From Coemansia sp. RSA 487 (lineage: Eukaryota; Kickxellomycota; Kickxellomycetes; Kickxellales; Kickxellaceae), in the NCBI GenBank assembly GCA_027577595.1, contig JANBRJ010000007.1:124001-188000 (forward strand): a DNA stretch of 64,000 nucleotides, written 5' to 3'. The notes under the pieces were generated by a model. The model saw only the letters and a list, made by a program, of their open reading frames with translations, was not told the DNA's origin and did not search any database. Both the position numbers and the translations under genes were made by a program. Shown here piece by piece: positions 30,034 to 40,300 of the stretch (position 1 is its first letter; the number at the start of each line of letters is the position of its first letter).

Positions 30034-32495
30034 TTATTGTTGTTTCTGCTGCACTGTCTTCCAAGTGCGGCGCCTTGTGTTGGACCAGCGAGCCTTGGTG
30101 CAGACAGTCGTCATTTCAGCAGTGTTGGCTTTGCCAGACTGCTGCAGTCTTTCCTCCCTCGCTTTAGCACGGCGTCTCCTAGCAGCACGATGCCTCTTGG
30201 TGCAAGCCTTGGCCTTATTGTCGATGTTAAAGGTGCAGGGCTTACTGGGCTTCACCGCTGGTGGGAGCTTAGAGCAACGTTTGAAACGCTCAGGTATATC
30301 TTCAGTTTCACACAGGCTCTGAAGCTGATGACGGAAATTCAGCACTGCTACCATGTCTCTGTTAATAAGCCTAGCTGATGGGGTCCTTTTCAGGTTGTTG
30401 CTTGACTTGTTTGGAAACTCTGTAGACATACTGCTGGGACTGCCGCCATCACGTTTACTGCTGTTGGAGCTGCTGCTATTAGAACTGCTGCCCATGCTTT
30501 CTTCTACTATGTTCCTGCAGTATTCACTATAACATGCTAGGAGACCATGGCGTGCAGTGCGAGGATTCCTTCTTCTCTGCCAGCACCGTGGGTTTGAAAC
30601 AAGCTGCTTAGGGTTCTGCAGCCTGTCTGTCTCGCAATAGGGGCAGATGGATGAAGTTCGAAATTCGTCAACTAGCAGTACTTGAAACCCATGGTCCCTG
30701 AGCATCCTGAGCATACCTACACCCTTGGTTGGCTCATGGTAGCAGCTCATGGGTGCAGACCAGTTACCTATAATCAGAACAACATCCTTGCCAAACACTT
30801 GACGGAGCTTGTTGCAAAGCAGGTCATCTGTATGCTTGCCGTTTAGGTAGGAAGCTAGGCGAAGCTGTCGATGAAGGGGCTTTGGATTGGCATCATAGGT
30901 GGTCATTGTGTTAGAATAGAAATGATCCAACTCATCCCACACCTCGCTCTGTACAGCAAGAAACATGTCAAACTCTGCTGGATCAAGAGTGGTATTTGAA
31001 GCCTTGGCCAGCTGCTGCTCCAATTGCAGGACAATGCCATCCTTGTAGTTTGCTCTGGCCCTTTCGCGGATCTTGCGGTGTCTGGAATAGTGAGTCCACT
31101 TGTCCTTCATGTTGCGCGTATACCGGAACACCCATGGCTTATCAGCAGTACTGAGCTTGTGCATGCAGTAGAGGAGGTCCCTTCGTCCTGGGTCAATCAG
31201 AACATAGTTGTCCTTTATCCCAGAATCACTCAGCTGCATCTTGATCTGGGTAATGTACTTAAACTCTGACTTCCTACCCTTGCCCCTGCCCTTGCCCTTG
31301 GTTGTCGATCCTGTATTGCTGCTGTCTGGATTCTCTGTGCCATTGCCGTTATCATCATCATCGTCATCATCGTCATTTCGATTGTCATCCAAGAGCCTCT
31401 TGATGATGCAAATTGACACCCCATCAGTCTGGATCGAACCCTTGAAGACCCTGCCATCCTATGCACCTTTAATTGCCCTGCAGTTCAGATCAAGAACCTC
31501 ACCCCAAAGCATAACATTAAGCTCAGGACCTTTCTTAGTACAGCCAAGCAAGCACTGACTCAGAATTGTCATGTCAATATGGGTGAAACTGGGTACCCAC
31601 TGTGTGCGGAGGGGAAGCACTGGAAGCCTCGTTGTTTTGGAATGCTTTTGAGAAAGGCAGAGAGGAGGAAGAATGTCTTGATGTGCTTGATGGGATCACA
31701 CTTGATATCATAATAGAGCCCCTTCTCATGGAGAGTAGTGTTCTTGTAGCTAGCAAGAACAGGCTGAAGGGCTTTTACACAGCTGTATGTATCGGCATCA
31801 AGCACATCAGGCACAATCCCACCACTTGCAACCTGCTCCTTGACGAGTTTTATAGGGTCTTTGATCCGCTCTTGAATAGCCCAGTCAATATCATCCTCAG
31901 ATGCACCCTCAGCCTTGAGTGCAATGCGTAGTGCTTTCGAACGTATAGCTGACTGACAGAGGATGTTGATTGCACCACGGAGCCGATTGCCAAGATGGTT
32001 CTTGACAGCAACCTCAAATGCAACGCACATTTTCTGGGACTCATACGTGGCTGGCTGAGTCATAAAAGCCAACTTGGGCTGACGTAGCTTGGATACCTTT
32101 ATATAGTCGTTGATATATTTACTGATAATCTGCCTTGATTCGTATGTATTTGGCTTTTGTACATCCATCTTCGACTTCTTCGCTGGTGGTTTCTTCGCCT
32201 GCTGCTGCTTGCGCTTCCTCGTCTTGGGCGCCACTACGGGCTCAGCTGCTGGCTTCTTGTGTGCCTGCTTCAGTTGCTTCTTTGGTAGCTTTTTACGTGG
32301 TTTCCTTGGTGGCTTTGGTTTCTGCTCTGCTGTTGGGGCCTTTGTATTGTGTACTTTCCCATTAACCATCAGCAACACCTGCCTGAAAAATGGGTTGCAA
32401 ACGTAGTACTTTATGTCGAATTGGGGGTTCTTCTGTAGCTCGCGTATAAAAATATACCTCGACAGGCAGTATCCATGCCTGGTTATATAATGCAT
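30034..32495 (-). pseudogene. Fanzor (eukaryotic TnpB-like RNA-guided nuclease) gene, broken
   Basis: The minus strand carries about 820 codons of a Fanzor protein in two frames. The N-terminal part (32495 to about 31640) starts with ATG, has a Lys/Pro-rich, nuclear-localisation-like stretch, then helical sequence. The C-terminal part (to 30034) holds the RuvC-like core: Asp in LIDPGRRDLLYC (about 31192), GNWSAPMSCYHEP, Glu in VDEFRTSSICPYC (about 30665) and Asp in NRDMVAVLNF (about 30356). A zinc ribbon is formed by CPYC and CYSEYC. All three acidic residues survive. One apparent frame change near 31640 and one in-frame TAG at 31459-31461 interrupt it; homologous-looking sequence continues between them, so an intron is unlikely. 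Fanzors are cut-site nucleases that use an RNA guide and travel with DNA transposons. Confidence 0.82.
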
Positions 32496-32531
32496 AACCT
32501 TAACATGCTGCTCGAGGGGTTTTTTGTACTT

Positions 32532-32561
32532 GTGCCGTCACATAACCGCACTCAGCGGCAC
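32532..32561. repeat. Inverted pair, right member, set in a hairpin
   Basis: TCACATAACCGCACTCAG at 32538-32555 is framed exactly by GTGCCG (32532-32537) and CGGCAC (32556-32561), a perfect 6-base stem. The loop is the sequence that resembles the inverse of 29815-29832. Confidence 0.45.
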
Positions 32562-32573
32562 CTTTAGGACACG

Positions 32574-32599
32574 CACCCCCTTTTTCACCATTAGGGGTG
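32574..32599. repeat. Hairpin upstream of the Fanzor gene
   Basis: CACCCC at 32574-32579 pairs perfectly with GGGGTG at 32594-32599 across a 14-base loop. It follows the hairpin at 32532-32561 by 12 bases, so the 5' flank of the Fanzor gene has two stems in a row. Confidence 0.4.
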
Positions 32600-33432
32600 A
32601 GGTTTACAATAAAAAAGAGAAGAAAAACAGGCGAAGTGGTGTATGTGAAAGGAATGACGGGCAATGGTAAGCACAGAGTGTTGCTTTGGTAGCGACCTGG
32701 TGAAAAGAGGGAACGAAACGCATCCAGTGATAGTCGCAGCTATGAAAACCAGAAAGGAAAGGAGCGGAAGAAAAAGAAAAACAGAGAAAATCGTCAGTCT
32801 TTAAAGGCTGTGGCGATGAGATAAGACATGCTGAAATTGCTATTATTTCTGCGATTCTTGCTATCATAAGTGTAACACGCCACAAGCAGGTTGCTTGCGC
32901 ACAGGTACTTGCATAATGGAATACGACACCATAGTCCGTGATAGAAAAGAAAACATTCTGAGATAGTGTCATTTTTTCGTGGGTTGTTGTGCAACGACCA
33001 TTTTCTCTTGACTGCAATTGTCTATTTATACATTATCTCTTGCGGTAGACAATGGCAGAGTGGATTTTGTCAGTGTTCTTGTGACCTTGTTGAAATCGTT
33101 CCCTATTTATAATCCTTCCCAGTAGTTTATCGTCAGACGATTTATGTGCATACCCCTTGAATATGTGCCACCAAAAATAGAAAGTAGTAGGGACTGGAGC
33201 TCCTTGTTCGTGGGATGCAGTATGGGCAACATCTGAGCACACTTCCCCTCCTCCTTAAATCTTGTGTTGAGACCTCAGTATAAAAAGGAAGATGGATGGA
33301 CTCTCTCCAAACAACTTTTTTCTTTGTAAAATAAATCCATATGCTCTTTGTATTTACTAGATAGAAATATTGTTCATATTGTTTATTAATCGTTGCCTTG
33401 CGTCCTATCAAACCGTTATCTGTGTCACAACC
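32600..33432. other. Intergenic region before the secreted peptide gene
   Basis: About 830 bases. Purine-rich on the plus strand at 32610-32640 and 32755-32790. A TATA box sits at 33279-33286. Frames at 32604-33017 (-) and 33033-33242 (-) show no family signal. Nothing else recognised. Confidence 0.5.
33279..33286 (+). promoter_or_regulatory. TATA box of the secreted cysteine-rich peptide gene
   Basis: TATAAAAA, 147 bases upstream of the ATG at 33433. A pyrimidine-rich stretch with CTCTCTCC follows at about 33300, a likely initiation zone. Confidence 0.6.
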
Positions 33433-33648
33433 ATGAAGGCTGTTGCTTTTATAGTCTCTCTAGCTATCTTTGCTACCGCAGCAGTGCGTGCTTTACCAGT
33501 CAATGAAGAGCTGTATTCCGAGGATCCATATCACAAGTGTGTGAGGGAGCATGGCGGCACATCGTTCCCATATCCAGGGCCAGGAGAATGTCATACGCTT
33601 GGCACCTGTACCTGCAACCAGGACGGCACCATTGCTTGCATCTGCTGA
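33433..33648 (+). CDS. Small secreted cysteine-rich protein
   Basis: 71 residues. The signal peptide is MKAVAFIVSLAIFATAAVRA, with probable cleavage before LPVNEELYSEDPY. The remaining ~50 residues hold six cysteines in the order C-x(16)-C-x(5)-C-x-C-x(8)-C-x-C, ending at the last Cys. The GTCTCNQDGTIACIC end resembles a short VWC-like or knottin fold with three disulfides. The frame runs upstream to 33370, but the ATG at 33433 places the signal peptide correctly and fits the TATA box. No known family is recognised. Candidates are an antimicrobial or effector-type peptide, a surface protein or a protease inhibitor. Confidence 0.8.
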   Translation: MKAVAFIVSLAIFATAAVRALPVNEELYSEDPYHKCVREHGGTSFPYPGPGECHTLGTCTCNQDGTIACIC

Positions 33649-33993
33649 AGCTTTATAATGCTGCAAGTATATTTTTAATCTAATATCACTTTAAATATCT
33701 TTAATTTATTTAGTACTCCCCTCCTGTTCAATTAATTTTCTGTTTGTGTAGCTACTGTTGTGCTTTCTTGTGCTGTAAAGTTCAGTATGCTTTTTTTAAA
33801 TAAATTTCTCTGTACGTGGTAACCATAATAAATAAATACCAAGTAAAAGTTGAACACTTGAATAGGTGCGCCGATGTGGTTCAGAATTTCATCACAAGGT
33901 CGTCTGTGGCTATTAATTTTACTACAGCTCACCAAACGGATCCAGGCAGTATTAAAAATATATAACATCTACGTCAGCATCCACTGACCAATG

Positions 33994-34010
33994 CTGATCC
34001 TGAGGATCAG
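33994..34010. promoter_or_regulatory. 17-base palindrome CTGATCCT-G-AGGATCAG
   Basis: Two perfect 8-base arms around one central base, about 375 bases upstream of the TFIIIC start. The symmetry suggests a dimeric factor site; the factor is unknown. Confidence 0.35.
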
Positions 34011-34243
34011 TGAAAATGCAAATTCGGGTAGTTGGCACATGATATATTTTGAACGTTTAGATTTGATCTCAAAGAGTGGGGATAAACGCATTTTCTGCTT
34101 CGTGTTTTAAATTATCATCTTTTCTCCTTTAGCTTTTGAAATTGCAGACAATTGTTGTCATTTGGCCTTTATCTTTTTCTTGTATATTACATTTTGTTTA
34201 CCGTGTGTGTGCCTTCTAAAAGGGGAGGGAATTTAAAACTTTC

Positions 34244-34340
34244 CGCGTCAAAAGGTAGGCTCTGCTATTTACATTTAAATATACAGCAGGAGCTTCGCAC
34301 TGTTTAAATGAAACGAATTGAGACTAACTTTTTTGACGCG
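34244..34340. promoter_or_regulatory. Opposed CGCGTCAAAA / TTTTGACGCG decamers before TFIIIC
   Basis: CGCGTCAAAA at 34244-34253 and its exact complement TTTTGACGCG at 34331-34340, ending 43 bases before the ATG at 34384. The GACGCG core is close to the MCB (ACGCGT) element of the fungal MBF cell-cycle factor. Regulation is inferred. Confidence 0.35.
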
Positions 34341-34383
34341 ATATATTTGTTCGAATTAAAGAAAACACTAGCGTAGAGTTAGT

Positions 34384-37300
34384 ATGGATACTACCGTGCA
34401 GACGCTTAAGAGAGAGGTTGCGCTGGATAGCGAGCAGGGCACTGATCTCGAGAAGCTCTGGGTCTACGTAAAGATTGCACAGCAGGAGACAGTAGAGCAG
34501 TATAAGTTTGATTGCTCAGATATCGTGGTTGACCGGCCACTGAAGGAGTACTTGTGGCCGATAATTTTACGCATCAGTGGACTGATTTTCGAAGTAAATG
34601 ACACCGTGGTCTACGATACATCTGCGGCACCAGCAACACCGACGATCCAAAATAAATTTGATAAATTTAGCAAGCTTTCTCTAAACCAAGTCGAGTCTAA
34701 ATACCCTGGACTTATTGTGCGCGGATCGCATGCCGTTATAAACAAAGAGCTTTACGGCACAGAGCAAGGGAACCGAAGGGTTACCTCGTCAGTATTAGCG
34801 GACAGGGTTCTGAAAGTGATTTCACGGGCCAAACAAAAAGGTATAACACAGCGGGCGATTGCCAAGGAATTGGAGATTGACAGTCGCTCGACGTTTTCCT
34901 TTGTCCGAATCTTGGAGTGTGAAGGGCTCATTGTAAAGTTGCCGATTTACGAAGAAGGATGCAATACCAATCTTCTTCTGCTCCGGCGCTACCAAGGCAT
35001 TTACTTGGGTGCCGAGTACACCAATGGTGCTCAGAATACTGCACCAGTCATCGGGAACAGTGAGCAACAGGCAGGTGGCAATGATGGTGAGGAAATATCG
35101 GCTCAGAGGGATAATAGCTACCATCCCGAGATGCTCGCAAACATGGCCCATTCACGTTTCCGCAAGAGATTATCCGATTATATGCAGAACCTAGAGGCGT
35201 CGTATATTGTAGACCTGGATCTTTTAGACGCTATGGACATTGATTTTTGGAACATGACCCAACGCAAGTTTTTCCAGCGAATTGTCAATCGAATGTGCGA
35301 AGATGGCTACATCGAATGTGTGCGCGTCATGATTCCAGATCCTGACTATGTGAAGCCATCTTCTCCCCCTGCTTCAAAAGATGACCGCCGCGACTCAGAA
35401 AATGAGGACTCTGACTCAAGCAGTCATGTAGCACTATCAGAATCAGGGCCAGGATCAGAGGGCGATGAAGTGGCAGACGACGAATCGGAAGAATGCAAGA
35501 CCACTATGGAAGAAAGCAACACTAATCCAAACCAACGAATGTATCCGATAAAAACGAGAGCGCGTAAGAAAGTACGGTCCACGCGAGAAGGGTATATGTA
35601 TCGCCGTTGCTATCGCTTTTTAAAGCCGTATGTTCGAAAAAGTAAGATAATTGCCAGTGTTGGCATCCCGCTGCAGCAGATCTCCAGAGATAGCGGGCTT
35701 GACGCCGAAAATGAGACTTTGCCAATGGCTGAGGATGATGACGCGAGCGATTCCGAAGCAATCAGCGATCTAAACAGCTCGAGCGATGAGGGGTCTCCTC
35801 GAATCGACGACACAAAGGAACGGGACGAAATCAAGTATCTCCTTACAAAGCCGCAGGTTAAGTTTGGCGAGCTTGCCTGTTTATCGATGGAAGCCCAGAT
35901 ATTTAGACTTATCGCCCTTTCGGGATCGCATGGAACCGTTGTGCGTGCGCTCGAGTACTTTGTGACGAACCTAGACTTTAGGAGCATTACGCGAGTCGTT
36001 AATCGATTAGAGTCTACACTGGTATTTCGGCCCGACGGCTCGATTCCTGGTATACATACAACGGCAAGCCAGCGGGAACAGAACAAGAGTCACTTGGGCG
36101 AGAAGCTGATTACCATAGTCGAAGAGTTTATTGGACGCGAGCACCGAAAGCGCATTTTCGCAAACCCTATTGCCCAGCCTTTAATCGCCTTGTTCACTGC
36201 GGAATACTCGGGAATCACCAGCGACCCAATCATCCCTTTGGTGCGACTAGAAAAGGCAGACGCTTCAACGGACGATCCAGCTGCCACAGCCCCCGAACCG
36301 CGAGCCGTAGATGCCAATGATCGCGCTGAGAATAGCGATGTCCATTTGGACCCCAATACATCAGATCTTGCCGCCGAAAGTGAAGCTCTTGCCGGGAATG
36401 CAGCTGAGCAGACTGACAAGGAGGGCAAGGCAGCTTCTGCTGCCCGTGAGGCAATGGATGCTGAGTATGGTAGCATCCAGGGGATTCTCGACGAAGCTGA
36501 GAGGCGCAGGCTAACCGCACTTTCTGTGCTGCGTGAGCGTATTATCTTGCGCGTTCTCGAGAAGGAGTCGATCTTTAACTGTACGCCTCGAAAGTTTGCT
36601 CAGTTCGAGGAGCTTATCAAACAGTATGTTCTAGCTAACAAGGACCTACATGCCGTCGCCCAGAATATCTTCAACTCAATTTCCAAACACACGGTCGATA
36701 AGACCACTTATATCCGCGTCCTTGAGAAGCTTGCGACCCAGAAGCGCCTTTGGATGCAAACAGTGGTTCCGACCATACTGAAGGCGTCAAGAAGCGTACC
36801 GGCGACTGTAAAGATTGTTATCGCAAGGCAAGTCGATCCAAAGGGACCGTTGGTAGATATGTTTATACAGTCGCTTCACGACGAGCGCAAATACTATGTT
36901 CAGTCTGCCCCTACGGTGCCCAAGCTCATTGATAAGAATATTGACGTTCCGCGCACAGAAGGGGCGGAGGAGCGCGACCGCGACTTTAGAAGTAGAGTCC
37001 GCGAAGACTTCACATCCCGAGCGAAAAGAGCGTGGAGTGTGTTTAGTGGTGCGCTAGATGATACAGCCAGAGTGGATAAGCGTACATCGAAACGCTCAAA
37101 AGCCACCGAAAACGTATCTTATCGAAAGAAGCGCCCTACTCTTGTGATACAAAATCCTAGCGACGAGACGGACTTACAAGCTACGTGGTCTCAGGTTTCC
37201 AAGCGTCTAGATTATGTCCCACTTAGGATCGGCCGTCTAGTGGATCTGTTCGAGTACTTGTGTGAAAATCTGCCAAAGCAAATTGACAACGTCTACGTGT

Positions 37301-40300
37301 TCAACAACTATGGCTTTCGCTCGGGATACCTTTTCTCGTATGTTTCATTGGAGCTGTATATGGAGATGACATCTGGTTCCATGACTATGCCAGAGGCTCG
37401 GTACTATATTCGCTACGGCATTGTGCCCACGGAGGCGGATTTGGAGTCAGAGTCGGAAAACGAAGATGACCATACAAGAGTACAAGGCACGCTGGAGGAG
37501 ATGATGGCCCGGCTATTAACACCTATCAAAGACTTGCCCCCGGCAATGAAGGAGATCATTGACCGACACACGGTTCGTGCGCGGCAGCACATCCAGCGTC
37601 TGGTTAGCGGACTATACATATTACAGCTGATTCGGCCAGTAACCAACGCAAAAGAAATCACCACGCTACCGCCACCTCCCGACGCGAAGGATGCCTTTAA
37701 CGACGTTATTGTTGATAATCCAAAACTTTTGAATTTTGGCTATCAGCTAATTGGAAGGGCCCGATTACTGAAATGTGAGGGATATTTGCAGGTTCTGAAC
37801 ATGTACCAGCAAAGGTCTCAAAAGAAGATCGACATGACAAAGCTTTACTTGAACGACGAGAGCTTTGACTTGCATCGGGGCACGGGGCTTTTCCAGTATT
37901 TTAAGGAGCTTGAGATTTCCAGCAGAGAGCAATGCCGCGAGTTTACCACAAAGCATCCGCTGTACGGTATTGCGTTTTCTAACTACTGGCACAGGCGCTA
38001 CGTATTGCTTACTAGTCAGACGGAAATTCTCGACAGGTTTGTGGACGCAAGCGCTCTGTCGACGCCGTTAGATGATGTGGATCGACTAAAGGTCGCAGCT
38101 GACGAGGCCGGAGCCACGCTGGATGAGGCCAGAAAGTACTATCAGCAGGTGTTTACTAGTCTCTGTCGGGTAGAGAATCGCAAGAAGAGCGAAAGGATTC
38201 GACAAGAAAACGCGATCCGCAAGAAGATTGAGGAGGCCAAGAAACAGGCAGCGGTCAAAGCAGCCATGCGACAGGAGGCAATCGAAAAGGGCTTTGCTGT
38301 TGACGACGATGACGAAGAAGTCAGAGCAAGGCGCATCAGATGGTCGGAGGACGAAACTCGTTTAGTTTCCATATACTTTGCTGTTATCAGAACACATGCG
38401 CGCGAACACAACCATCCTTTTGCACTCCGAGATGTCACCACCATCTTCCCGTCTAGATTGAAAACTAGTCAGCCAGTAGATAGCCTTCGGAGACATTGGC
38501 GCCGGATGCAGAGTCTTCCTGATTACAAAAACCTTAGCGACAACCTAGACATTGTCTGGGTCCACGTGCTTGGAGATGCTATTGATGAGGACCTGTTAGA
38601 TGATGACCCAGATTTTGAAAAGTTTGACATACCTGCTGCTGTCGACTACTTCCGCCGGAAGCTCATATCCGAAACTCTTGATGGTCTGATTGAAAAGTAC
38701 GCAGACGACATTATTGCCGACGGAGGGTTGCTGCCATTTGGCACGACAAAACAATTCAACCAAAAGGCCAAGCCAAAGCCGGCCGAAACCCCACGCAGTG
38801 CCAAAAAGCATGAAGCCAAGGCCAAGATCAAGACCAAATCTAAAAGCAATTCCAAGGCTGTTCATCCAAAGCCGCAGAAAGTGCAGTTGACATATTTGCC
38901 GACTACTATGAAGGGCAGCGAGCATCGCTACGTTATCTCTGCAGGCAAGACTAAGGAAACTGCGTACTTGTACGAATATACCGAGGACGCTTACCGGGAA
39001 GTTGCTGCCGCTAAGAAATACAAGTCATCATCAATGTACACGATGCTTACAACACATAGCGGGTGGAGCGGTGTATCGGATTACAGCAGCCCCGTCATAA
39101 CTCTGCTCTGCAGCGGCCAGAACCAAGACAACACAGATGCTATGGATGTGGATCAATCCAGCAGCTTGCAACGCACCACCACGACCAAAATTGTTGCGCG
39201 GGCTGCAGAGAGCGTGTCTTATCCGGATCCGCTGGAGTCCCTTTGTCCGATCACTCGCACACTCAGCATCAGTAATATAACTGAGTGGATCAGCCAGCTG
39301 GCTTTGGGGAAAAGATCTGGTAGCACCGATACTACTGACGATAGCGATAGGCAAGATGGTCAGAATGATAGTAACGGAAGCAGCGGGTACCGTAAAAACA
39401 ATGCTGAGCGCTGGTATGCCGATGTCGCTAGCCTACAAGCAATGATTATCAACCTAACGCTTACCCCCGACGACGAATACGATGTTGGTGTTGGGCAGAT
39501 GCTGCTTTCGGCAAAAACTGATACTGCAGTCCATGCGTTCAATTTGCTCTCTCGAAAGCATATAATTTACCAACTCCGTGGAATGGTCTCTTCTATTGGT
39601 CTCAGTAGCAGCACAGAACCTAGCCAGCTGACAGCTGCAAACGATGCGGGCAGCACGGTCGTTTTGCATGAAACAACAGGCATCACCCGTGTCAGTGTGC
39701 AACCTGCTTCTTCTTCTTCTGGGAAGGGCGTAGAGCGCGAGACCATGGTGGGTGTGGATACTGATGCATGCAGTGCTTCGACTGGAAATGCGCATATGGA
39801 GTCCGGAGCCACTCAGTCTGATGGTGCTTCGGAATCTACAGGAGCATCGGCCGTTCAGAAGAAGCATAGCGATGAGCGAAGGGTTCCCGGCCGTGGATAT
39901 GCAATTAGCGAGCAATTCCTAAACACAATCCAAACGACACTTCCGGGATCGTTTATCCATGGGCAGCGGAATTCCAGAAGCCGTGGATCAGCAACGCTTG
40001 ACCTTCCTTTAGAATCTAGCGAGTTTTGGCATCTATGTCAGCGCATTGGTGCTGGTAGCCTTTGGTTGCGGCCATCCTATATGTTGGAGTCGGAAATCCC
40101 CTTTAGCGCGTTGACTGGGTTCAGGCGTCAGGCCGGCATCAGCATAGTTGACTTTGGCATTAATGTTGTCGAGGACGATGCGACGGATCTTGGAACCCAG
40201 GATTGGCATGCCTTGTTGGATAAGTCTGATCTGGAAAGCACCGGCGATAGCGCGTTTAGCACAATTGGCCTCTCTGCAAAACACCTTGCGCTCGTTTCGG

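Larger units (their letters stand above)
29760..32600 (-). mobile_element. Fanzor-bearing DNA element, approximate extent
   Basis: The Fanzor gene plus its flanking hairpins and inverted pair. No transposase or second gene is inside, so this is either a solo Fanzor unit like an IS607/IS200-family derivative or a remnant of a larger element. Ends are not fixed: I found no clear target-site duplication. Confidence 0.5.
33649..34383. other. Intergenic region upstream of TFIIIC, with palindromes
   Basis: About 735 bases. It holds the 17-base palindrome at 33994-34010 and two opposed decamers at 34244-34253 and 34331-34340. The rest is A/T-rich with no frame recognised. Confidence 0.5.

Noticed and set aside
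31459-31650. Reading the interruptions of the Fanzor frame as an intron
   Set aside because: The sequence between them still reads as Fanzor-like protein (QWVPSFTHIDMTIL, then LWGEVLDLNCRAIKGA in the frame of the C-terminal part), so removing it would delete core sequence.
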